A DNA stretch of 64,000 nt from Pseudorasbora parva (Eukaryota > Chordata > Actinopteri > Cypriniformes > Gobionidae), in assembly GCF_024679245.1 (NCBI RefSeq), contig NC_090179.1, forward strand, positions 7,751,327-7,815,326, read 5' to 3'. Below are positions 33,001 through 44,801 of the stretch, piece after piece. Made by a program: the position numbers and the translations under genes. The first letter of the stretch is position 1; every line of letters begins with the position of its first letter. A model generated the notes under the pieces. It saw only the letters and a list, made by a program, of their open reading frames with translations. It did no database searches and was not told the DNA's origin.

Positions 33001-36000
33001 TCTAGACATGGATTGGTAAGTGAAGCTTGTCTTTTCTATGCTGAAACTGTGAGAAATGTCGGTGAAATAGGCATAGATTCAAAATAACACTGTTTCATGC
33101 ATCATAATGTGTGTGTGTGTACACGCGTGTATGCGTTGCATGTGTCCGTTCATGTGTTTACATGCACTACATTCATGTGTTTGCATGCATGTCATTCATG
33201 TGTTCATGTGTTTGCATGCATGGCATTCATGTGTTTGCCTGTGTTCATGTGTTTACATGTGTGTGATATGTGTACATGAATGTGTTGGCATGTGCGTAAG
33301 TAATTATTGTGTATTATTACTTCATTGTTATTTGTTTGTATTTATAACTAAGTGTTTATGTTGTTTTTTTACAATTTTGCTTTAATGTATTATTTTATAA
33401 TGGAAAATACATTTATAAATATATTGTGAGTTTGTAATACAAGCTTGTTTTGTTTTTTCCCAGTGTGGCTTATACAAAAGCAAACGGGCCCTCCACAACA
33501 CCACCTCAGAGGGGCCGTGGGGAAAAGGAAAAGGCTCCTGAGTGAAAACTCTGCAACCCAATGTCACAAAGACTTGTATATATGTATTATAATTTATTCT
33601 TCAAGTTTAAAGTGTTAGATTCTTTCGTTCAGTGGGTTTCTGATTTTTTCTCACTAAAAAGCAGTAAAATGTATTCCCGTTTTTGCATTTTTTGCCTATT
33701 TAAATTCTATTTTCAAACTTACCACATACAGTGAGGGTCAATAACTGTAATTTATTGGAAGCCAATTGTCTTCTGAAAAACACCTTGCACTTGAGGATAG
33801 CACATTCTGTTATAATTCTACAGTCAAAAAAAAAAAAAAAAAAAAAATTGAAAATGCCCCTTTTTTGCTTTAGGTGTTCTAAAGGGTTAAACACCTAACC
33901 AATACCAAAAACCTGATTGATACTTTACTGTTAATAAGCGGAGAATTAAGTGCTTATTGAGGCTAAAGTCAGTAAGTATGTTTCCCATACAAAACTGTTA
34001 CCATTATTATTATGAGGTGAAGTGAAGGTGAATTTTGTGAATTGTATAACTTGTGTCTCTTAAGCCTATTTAGACATCTGTATGTTGAGACAATTTTACT
34101 ATTTTGTTATTTTACTAATCTAACTAATTACATATCTGCACTTTTTTAAATAGGTTACACGCACATTTCACAATCTGTTATGGAGCTATTAAATATTTAC
34201 TATGCATATTGTTGTTGTTTTTTTACGTTCATTAGTGTAGTATACATTACCGCTTTACAATATTTCAATAATATTAATTATTTTGTAGCCTTTACAGCAT
34301 TCTTGTACAAACTAAAATATTTTAAGAATAATGTACAGTGTAAGAGATGTAAAAAAGACAAGAGGCTAACAATGTCAAGATCAATAGGTGTGCAGCCTGC
34401 CTGACATAGGTGATAGTCTGCAGAGTAAAAATCCAAAACAGCTCACGTCTCTGTAAGAGCAATTCAAAATCGCCTCCTCTAGGTGGCACACTCACTTTTT
34501 CATATGTTTAATTTCAAAATCTGAGATGAATTATCCGTTCTTGCTTTTAGCACGACAACGTTACAAAGCTAGGAGCACTAAATGATATTCAAAGTCTTGC
34601 TACATGCTTTTAGCATTAAATAAAGCACACAAACACCATCTGAGATTATCATTGCCATGTTTTGTGTTGTCAATCTAGCCATGACGTTGCAGAAATAGAA
34701 ACTGTTTCTGAAATAGAATCATTGCGTCGCCGTTGTGGCTGCAATTAACATGGAAAAGAAACCTTTTATCGTGTTTCATCGCGTGTAGCTTGAACACTGT
34801 GTCAAACCTCTCAAAGCTTTGATTTAGATACACTGGCCCTCATTTATCAATCTTGCGTAGAAACTGGTGTATATGTTGGCGTAAGATTATGCTTACACTC
34901 CTCTCACCGCCTGATTTATGAAACTGTGCGTACCTCTGCAATCCAGGTGTACGCAATACTTGCCCTTCATAAATGTGGCAGCTGAAAACGATCGTCATTA
35001 GAATAACACGCCCCTATATATTCAAGTCTCCGCCTCTCCCACGCCCTCATTTTACGTCATGGACAAACAAAAGACGGCAAAGAAGCAAAACTTCTCCGAC
35101 GTGGAGATCGGGCGCGCTCAATCATCTCACTAGTCCACTAGTCAGGGCAGTGATTAGGACATAAGTCAACGGGCTGACTCCCTAATCAGTGCCCTGACTA
35201 CTGAACTAGTGAGATGATTGAGACACGCTCATCGAGACCATCAGGGAAGTGAAAAAAAAAACAAAAAAAAAACGAAATTGTTTTATTTGGGAGTTTAAAG
35301 AGTGGGATTAAAGGCACCTACAAAAACAAAATATGGACCCAAATTACGAATACTCTTAGGAGGTTGAGAAGCGCACTCCAGCAGTTTAAATTACCATCAC
35401 AATGCATTATTTTACAGCACGTTTTGAAACAATTAGCATTTAATTTCGTATCACGGCACATGTATTGGGGTGTACAATAGTGATGATGATGTGATGTGGA
35501 GTAAGATTCATCCACATTAATAATTACATGACAATTTGTAAGATTCTTATTCTTATTATTATGATTAATGACGCTTGTTATTCAGAAGAAGAATGTCGTT
35601 TTTATTGATTTTATTATTATTTAAAAGAAGAAGGTCATTTTTATTATTTTGTCAGTCTGAATTATTTTAGTCCCAGTCCGTGCGCAGCTGCCGGGCCAGA
35701 CGGGCCTGAAACGTCAGATAAAGCGCACAGGCTCGCGACTGGAGGAATACATATGCCTACAAATCAAATGCTTTGGTAAAGTCACACAAATTAAACATTG
35801 ACGTTCATGTTGCACAAAAATAAACACTGAATGTTGTTGTTGTGGTTTTTAACAGTGGGTCATAATACAGCATATCTTGTCAGTGCGTTTTGTGGTGTTA
35901 GGAATTGTTGTTCTGCGCATTTTCACACTAACTCAAACGTGCGTACACCACCTCCTGAGCTGGCGTAGGATTTGAGCGTGCCGTACGCCAACGTCCATAT

Positions 36001-36530
36001 TGATAAATCTCAAAGTCACCGTGGGTTTGGGTGTACGCAAGGTGTACGCTGGAAATTTGGTGTACGCACTTTTGATAAATGAGGGCCATCGTGTTTTTTT
36101 CTCGGTTTAGGTGGTCTTGACTGCTGTTATGAGAACGAATTTAACCTGTAGAGAGTGGCCTATCGATTGTTGTTGTTATATACTGAATTTAATGTTGACC
36201 AAGCAAAATTGAATTCCATTTGGCCACTTCATCCCCTTGATGCTAGAAATAGTTACTATAATTTCAAACATGTAGAAATCAAACTATCAGTACAAATATG
36301 GATTAAGCTAAGAGTTAGCAAAGGTTGGACTTTTATTTTGAAATTGTGATGAACAACTATTCTTATAATTAGAAACATATTGATGTATTCACACATTTTA
36401 AATGTGTACTTTCTAGTGCTGTCAATCGTTAAAAAAAATTAAGTAACAAATTAATCTTAGAATTTCCTGTAATTAATCATGACTAATGGTGAATACTTTT
36501 TTAAAATAATTTCAATTACTCTCCAAATTA

Positions 36531-36561
<31 letters not shown>

Positions 36562-37469
36562 CATAAGGGCCGGGACCTTAACGTGTTAATTAAGATTAAT
36601 TAATTACGTGACTTTAACGCGTTAATTAATTACGCAAAAAAATAAAAAATAAATTAACCACACTTATTTTTGCACCGCGGAGCGTTTTTCGACGGACCGA
36701 TTATACTGGAACACCAACTAGCGCTCGCTCCGGAGTCACGACAACAACAAACCATGGGTGCGTCTCAATCAGCTCCCTAGTTCAGTAGGCAGGGCACTGA
36801 TCAGGGAGTCAGCCCATTGACTTATGTCCTGATCAGTGCCCTGACTACTGAACTAGGGAGCTGATTGAGATGCAGGGCATGAGTGAACATGAACGAAGAA
36901 GCTGATGAGACTGCTTTGCTTGGCCCCGTGGATGGGAAATTTTGTTTTAAAAAACGAAAGGATGGAAGCGTCGTCAAGAGCATGGTTGTGTGAAAGCTAT
37001 ACAACAAGGAATTCGCGTATCACCGCAGCACATCGAGCCTCAAATATCACAAATACGCTTTTGCTACACTTAATGGCAAACATTGCACTGGTCTGCTGGA
37101 CTGAAATAAATAAACAATATTTTGTTGATTAAGCTTATGTATTCAGTCATTATTCAATGGTATACTAAAAATACATGTGAAAAATTACTTCTCATTGTTC
37201 TCAGGTCAAATATTTAAATGCAATTAAAATGTGATTAATTTCGATTAATTAATTACAAAGCCTCTAATTAATTAGATTAATTTTTTGAATAGAGTCCCGG
37301 CCCTAAATATATAAATCAGCAAAAATATCAACAATTCTGTGTTTTTCTGTCAATATGGAGTGCTGTGTGAACATTATATTAAAAAAAAGAACTTAAACAA
37401 TTTAAGCAATTTTGATTTGTAACAAAGAGAGAAAAAATTAAGGGGGTCTGAATACTTTCCGTACCCACT

Positions 37470-37512
<43 letters not shown>

Positions 37513-37526
37513 TGTGTGTGTGTATA

Positions 37527-37595
<69 letters not shown>

Positions 37596-40500
37596 GGCCA
37601 GTATCACTGTCTACTCTACTATAACATTTTATTTGACATTTATTAGGCTTAAAAAAACAACTTTTATTTTAAAAGAATTTAGAACAATCTTCATATTCAA
37701 AAATTATAATAAATGTCTTTACCTGTGGCCTTCCTGTCTAACAGAAATGGAATAAAGTTATCAAACACTTTACAGTCTTAACTGCATCATTTATGAATTT
37801 AACATAGATTAAAACGTATTAAAATTATTACAATTTACTCTGTTATCTTTGAACAACTTTAATGACAGACATAATTTTTAACTGCATCCACTTTAAGATC
37901 GTGAAGTATTTGACATGTTCATTTGACTCATTTAAGACCTAGAACGCAATGCTTCAGGCAATTTAAGACTTTTTAGGCCTTACATTTGTTTTTATGACCT
38001 TGTATGTAAAATCAGGACGTTTTTATGACTTTTTATAGCCTTAAATTCTTATTGTTAAATTTATTACTTTTTATGACCCCGCGGAAACCTTGATTTGACT
38101 CATATAAGACTGCTCTCATTAGAAAAGGGGACATTGTGTTACATTGACAACTGTGTTATTGTTCATTCAAGTGTGAAAGAGAACTTGATTCTCTTCTGTC
38201 TTGTCGAGTTTGAATGGTTTAAAAGCATTTGCATGAATAAGAGCATGCAAATGTAATCATGTAAATCAGGGGTGGGGAACATTGATCAAGAAGGGCCACT
38301 CTCTTGCAGAGTTTAGCTCAAACCCTTATTAAACACACCCGGGGGCAGTTGCATAAACCACTTAAACTAGTCTTAAAAGCAAGTCATTCATTTTTTTCTT
38401 TAAGACTGGTCCTACATTTTTAAAGTGAGTTACATAAATGACTCCCCCACATCTGAGTTTTGCGTTGCACATTCGCACGGGATAAGCAAAGCCTGTGTTT
38501 TTTCTTGAATTTACTGACTTCTCCCAGATATAATGTCAAGACTTCGTTATAGATATAGCTGTATGAAATCATAAACAGGCATCAATATTGTTTTGATTAT
38601 TTTATAGTAATAAATAAACATAATTTCGTTCAGTTAGTGAACAGACGCCATGAACTGAGCTCAGACCAGTGGCAAGAATCAGATTTCATTTCTCCCGAGT
38701 GAGAAGCTGACAATATACGGCGGAAGATTCAGTTTCAAAACTAAATGTAAAAGCACCTATTTAAACAAGCTTGTCATTGTACTGTTCTGTTATGTTTTTC
38801 ATTAAGAGCAGTATTGATGTTATTATTAAACACACCATTCAATCAGTTTACTCCCAAATTGATATACTCATTCTAAAGTGAAAGTATAATCCGTGCGGCT
38901 GCACAGGAATTCATAACGGTGCGCATTATGAATGCAGACTTTATTCTTCGTGAAAGATAAAGATAGAAATGCTCACAGGAAGAAAAAAAATGTGCAAAAA
39001 TGATATATGATCTGCCTAATCCTGTCCAAATCACAGAGATGTAGATTCGCACGGGACTACTATTATCACAGGACCTCAGTGTTCGGCGAAATATGGTAGG
39101 TAATTTGCGGGGGAATTTTTACGTTACAAATTACAGACATGGCCGATTCACACGGGATTAAGATCACAGACATTCTCTGCAATTATTACAAATCACCAGA
39201 GGTCCCCAGATAATACTAGTCCCATGCAAGTGGGGCTTAAGACACAGTCTTAAAGGGTTAGTTCACCCAAAAATGAAATTGATGTCATTAATGACCCTTA
39301 TGTCGTTTCACACCCGTAAGACCTCCGTTCATCTTTGGAACACAGTTTAAGATATTTTATATTTTAGTCCCAGAGCATATGCAGTCTAAGCACGCTGTAC
39401 TGTCCATGTCCAGAAAGGGAATAAAAACATAATCAAAGTAGTCCATATGTGACATCAGTGGGTTCATTAGAATCTCTTGAAGCATCGAAAATACATTTTG
39501 GTACAAAAATAACAAAACTACGACTTTATTCAACATTGTCTTCTCTTCTGCGTTTGTTTTCAAACCTCAAATAAAGATTCAAACGGCCATGAATCAGTGA
39601 ATGAATCAATGATTCGGATCGCCAATGTCACGTGATTTCAGCAGTTTGGCATTTTGACACGTGATCCAAACTGCTATAGTGTGCTACAGTATAGTGTGCA
39701 TGGACTGCATATGCACTTGGACTAAAATATAAAATATCTTAAACTGTGTGTGAAGATGAATGACTGTCTTATGGGTGAGGAACGACATTAGGCTGAGTCA
39801 TTAATGACATCAATTTCATTTTTGGGTGAACTAACCCTTTAACAAAGAGGCTAAGTTTATGCAACTAGCTCCAGGAGCTAATCAAGGTCTTCAGGATTAC
39901 TAAAGTTACAGGCAGGTGAGTGTTTTTTTTTTAGGGTTGGAGCTGAACTCTGCAAGACAGTGGCCTTTCTGGATCAATGTTCCCCACCCCTGATGTACAG
40001 GTCCTTCTCAATAAATTAGCATATTGTGATAAAGTTCATTATTTTCCATAATGTAAAGATAAAAAATTAAACTTTCATATATTTTAGATTCATTGCACTC
40101 CAAAAGTAGCCTGACAAGCCAGACCCACATCAAGATGTTTGGTCTGGAAACTCACCATAGACAGGGCTCAATCCGAGGGGCGGGATAAACGGTTGTCTTT
40201 CAAACTCCCTCTGCACGCGATAGGATAGCAGTACACCAACCGGAGCAACGACGGTGAAGGGGAGCTCGCTGACTGATTAAACATTCGCCGTATCCGGTCG
40301 GCTAAACTCCGAACACATCTTCCCTTTTTAAGAATGACTTCAGTGCCGCTCTTTGTTCTTTTCTCAGAGGAAAGCTTAACTCCAAGTCTTCCAGAGTCGC
40401 GGGCAGAGCTGATTCGAGAGACCGCCGCCGTTCGACAGTTTCTGTGTTTACTAGAAGACTGTGTTACTACTAGAAGCACGCAAACGCAACTCGGCCGTCG

Positions 40501-43500
40501 TCATTATGGCCCTGCCCGCCGACTCTATAGCCTACCTACACGATGTGATTGGGCCGTCCAGATTCTGAGGAATACAACTCAGATAGGAATTGAGAGTTGC
40601 TAGACCACACTTGCGGGCAAATTAAATTTGCTGCCGCTAGAGTGCGTCTAGATTTCTAGGCTACTCCAAAAGCCCTTTCACACTGCGATTCCGGAAAATA
40701 CACGGATAATGCAACCCGGCATTTGTTCCCGGGCCGCTAGATTTGGTCCATTCACACTGCCAGCGAAATACCGTAATATGTGCGCTTTCACACACAACCC
40801 GTAACGGTCCCGGATCGAGTTGGTGACATCCTGATGTGACGTATAACGCCGAGCGATCTCAGCTTCAGCGTGGATAGTAGGAGCTCCGTGATCTCGACTT
40901 GTGTCCAGTTTGGGCACATTTCTGCTTGTTTAATTTGAGTTTATTTTGTATACGAACACTCTCTGCGTTTAAAACACCGACTAGCTCTTCTGGCACTGCA
41001 GGGTTGTATTATTGAAAAAACAAGCTCTAGGAGTCGCACGATAACTACGTACACGTTGCTGCATTAGTTTTGGCTTTTGTTTACACAGTGCTCGTCCCGG
41101 GTCGAATCCCGCAATGTTACTAGGTCCCCGACCTGGGTTAAATTCGGTAATCAATTCTAGGACGCGACCCGGCAATGTTCCGACCTGGCCATGTTCCGGG
41201 AATATTGCGGGTCCAACGTGCAGTGTGAAAGGGGTTCAACTGAAATATTTCAGGCCTTTTATTGTTTTAATACTGATGATTTTGCCATACAGCTCATGAA
41301 CATCTCAAAAAAATTGCATATCATGAAAAGGTTCTCTAAACGAGCTATTAACCTAATAATCTGAATCAACTAATTCACTCTAAACACCTGCAAAAGATTC
41401 CTTTTAAAAACTCCCAGCCTCATTACTCAAAACTGCAATCATGGGTAAGACTGCCGACCTGACTGCTGTCCAGAAGGCCATCATTGACACCCTCAAGCGA
41501 GAGGGTAAGACACAGAAAGAAATTTCTGAATGAATAGGCTGTTCCCAGAGTGCTGTATCAAGGCACCTCTGTGGGAAGTCTGTGGGAAGGAAAAAGTGTG
41601 GCAAAAAACGCTGCACAACGAGAAGAGGTGACCGGACCCTGACGAAGATTGTGGAGAAGGACCGATTCCAGACCTTGGGGGACCTGCGGAAGCAGTGGAC
41701 TGAGTCTGGAGTAGAAACATCCAGAGCCACCATGCACAGGCGTGAGCAGGAAATGGGCTACAGGTGCCGAATTCCCCAGGTCAAGCCACTTTTGGGCTAC
41801 AGAGAAGCAGCACTGGACTGTTGCTCAGTGGTCCAAAGTACTTTTTTCGGATGAAAGCAAATTTTGCATGTCATTCGGAAATCAAGGTGCCAGAGTCTGG
41901 AGGAAGACTGGGGAGAAGGAAATGCCAAAATGCCTGAAGTCCAGTGTCAAGTATCCACAGTCAGTGATGGTCTGGGGTGCCATGTCAGCTGCTGGTGTTG
42001 GTCCACTGTGTTTTATCAAGGGCAGGGTCAATGCAGCAAGCTATCAGGAGATTTTGGAGCACTTCATGCTTCCATCTGCTGAAAAGCTTTATGGAGATGA
42101 AGAATTGTTTTTTCAGCACGACCTGGCACCTGCCCACAGTGCCAAAACCACTGGTAAATGGTTTACTGACCATGGTATTACTGTGCTCAATTGGCCTGCC
42201 AACTCTCCTGACCTGAACCCCATAGAGAATCTGTGGGATATTGTGAAGAGAAAGTTGAGAGACACAAGACCCAACACTCTGGATGAGCTTAAGGCCGCCA
42301 TCGAAGCATCCTGGGCCTCCATAACACCTCAGCAGTGCCACAGGCTGATCGCCTCCATGCCACGCCGCATTGAAGCAGTCATTTCTGCAAAAGGATTCCT
42401 GACCAAGTATTGAGTGCATAACTGAACATAATTATTTGAAGGTTGACTTTTTTTGTATTTAAAAACACTTTTCTTTTATTGGTCGGATGAAATATGCTAA
42501 TTTTTTGAGATAGGAATTTGGGGTTTTCATGAGCTGTATGCCAAAATCATCAGTATTAAAACAATAAAAGACCTGAAATATTTCAGTTGGAATCTAAAAT
42601 ATATGAAAGTTTAATTTTTATCATTACATTATGGAAAATAATGAACTTCACAATTTGCTAATTTTTTGAGAAGGACCTGTAAATGTAACGCTAGCCAAAG
42701 GATAGTAACACAAGTAGACACAAATAATGTGTTGACTATAAGTAATGTGTCAACTCACACTAGGGCTGGGCGATATGGAGCAAAAAATATATCTCGATAT
42801 ACAATATATATCTCGATATCTTTACAGGAAAAAGAACCCCCTAAAAACTACACCAAAAACAAATATGCCAAATATCACAAATTCTTTTTTTTTTTTATTG
42901 AAGTGCAAACAGGTAGTCAGTTCATGTAGGGAAAAAAAGTGCTTTTGCGACATTTAAAAAAAAGCTCCCGATTAAATAAATAATAATAATTTATCTGTTA
43001 AAGAAAATAAATAATACATATAGCCTTCTTTTCATTCATTTCATACTTTCAAAAGATGAATCAAAGACTTTTTTTAAAGTTGAAGTAAACAATAAGCATT
43101 CTGCAGAAAGATGGGGGGCATGACAGATATAAATAAACTGATTTTGTCATAACACCACTTCCTGTTAAATTTGTATCAAAATTCAAACAGTAGGCCTAGC
43201 TGTCGCACACTTTACCAAAGCGTGACTGAGCGCTCATCATATTCACTTCTTTTCCAGTTACAGAACGAAATATGAATGTCAGAAGGTCAGTACAACTTCA
43301 AAAAGAGCACTGTGTCTCATTGGACACACGGGGTGTCTCATATTTCCCTCTTGGTTAAAACATGAATAGACCTATTCATCATAATCCAGTGATAAAGCTG
43401 ACAAAATAATAATAATAATGATGACATTGCAATTATTTTTAAATGTTTTCAAATAATATGCGATCATTTTGACATTTTAACCGAAAACCATGCGATCAGT

Positions 43501-44747
43501 TAGACACAAATCATAAACTGACATGACTGCGACCGTGTCTCGCACCAATAGTGTCAAGACTGTGGGTGAAACTTGCGATTTGAACTCTGATGAACATTAA
43601 TATTTCTTTATGAATTTTAGCAAGCAAGTTGTGTTAGAAGGAAAATCATGGTCTCAAAACTGAGTCTTGAACAACACACGCGCTTGACAACATGATAACT
43701 AATCCTAACCTGGTTGCGGACACCGCTGTGTTCAATGAGGCAACACGCGAGGTGAGGGGGAACAAAAGCAACAAGGCGGGAGGCGTGAGCACAGCACAGA
43801 GAAGGCAAACAAGCAAAGTGGCGGAATCAGAAATAAATATTAACAATATATCAATATATACAATATGTCAAAATCCATATCGAGTTTAAAAAATATCTCA
43901 ATATATTTTAAATACTGAGATATCGCCCACCCCTAACTAACACTCATTAGAGAAATAGTTGAGTAAGGGGTAGAATAAGTTGACATGCACTTGCAAAGTT
44001 ACTTATAGGCAGTAGAATGACTGCTGTGGGAGCATCGAAGTAAAATGTTTATTGAAGACAGTCTAATAATACTCTAATACATGAATGAAAGTTAGTTGAC
44101 CAACTCAAAGTCAACAGAATGTCTAATGGGAACCACTAAATTAAAGTGTTACTAAAATAACTTCCTCATTTTCAAAAGTTAAACAATCAAGCCTTTATTT
44201 TGATGGCAAATCCAATTTCTTCTTTGTTGGCAATAGGTTTATAATAAGCTTCTCACTAGTTGAAAGTTTCATTTTCTAAGGCACAGCTGTACTAAGATGT
44301 ACAATAAACACTGTGCTGCACTTCACTCTGAAACACGCAGCACATATTTTAACTGAATCACAGCCTTTGTGATTTGACAATCACACTAAGTCATATCGTG
44401 ATTTTGATCCCTTCTAATAATGCAAGTATCTAATTCTCATGCATGTCCGTGGAATTGCATCACTAACAGAATTTTACTGATTACTCTCCACAGGTAGTGT
44501 AGGATTAATCAAGTAATCGTGACAGCCCTAGACTACAACACTAAGGACAAATTAGTAAAAAGTGTGAGAACATGTTTTTATGGCTTTACCTTATGCAGCC
44601 AAAGTGGCAGGCCTCCAGTGTCCTGTGTTTGCACTGCCGCCCAACAGTACGAGTCCACATAACCAGCCTGACGCCACGAGAATTTTGTAGGGGAAAAACA
44701 ACTAATCTGTGTACCTAGAAAAAAAGATAATTTTACAGTTGATGAAG

Positions 44748-44801
<54 letters not shown>

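Larger units (their letters stand above)
36566..37304 (+). mobile_element. hAT-like element with degraded BED finger
   Basis: Ends AGGGCCGGGACCTTAACG and GAATAGAGTCCCGGCCCT, inverted over the GGGCCGGGAC core. No clear 8-bp duplication. Internally 36890-37090 encodes a BED zinc-finger remnant typical of hAT transposases. Hosts a palindromic mini-MITE. Confidence 0.65.
39998..42679 (+). mobile_element. Tc1-like transposon, copy 1
   Basis: Ends CAGGTCCTTCTCAATAAATT and AATTTTTTGAGAAGGACCTG, flanked by TA (39996-39997, 42680-42681). About 1.55 kb without the two elements nested at 40107-41236. Encodes a broken DD34E transposase at 41441-42413. Same family as 58407-62747. Confidence 0.92.

Noticed and set aside
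40334..40603. 89-codon plus ORF in the RecQ-fragment element
   Set aside because: Antisense of the helicase-like frame and without motif.
41985..42419. 144-codon minus ORF
   Set aside because: Antisense shadow of the Tc1 transposase; the DD34E motifs are on the plus strand. Likewise 58559-59077 in copy 2.
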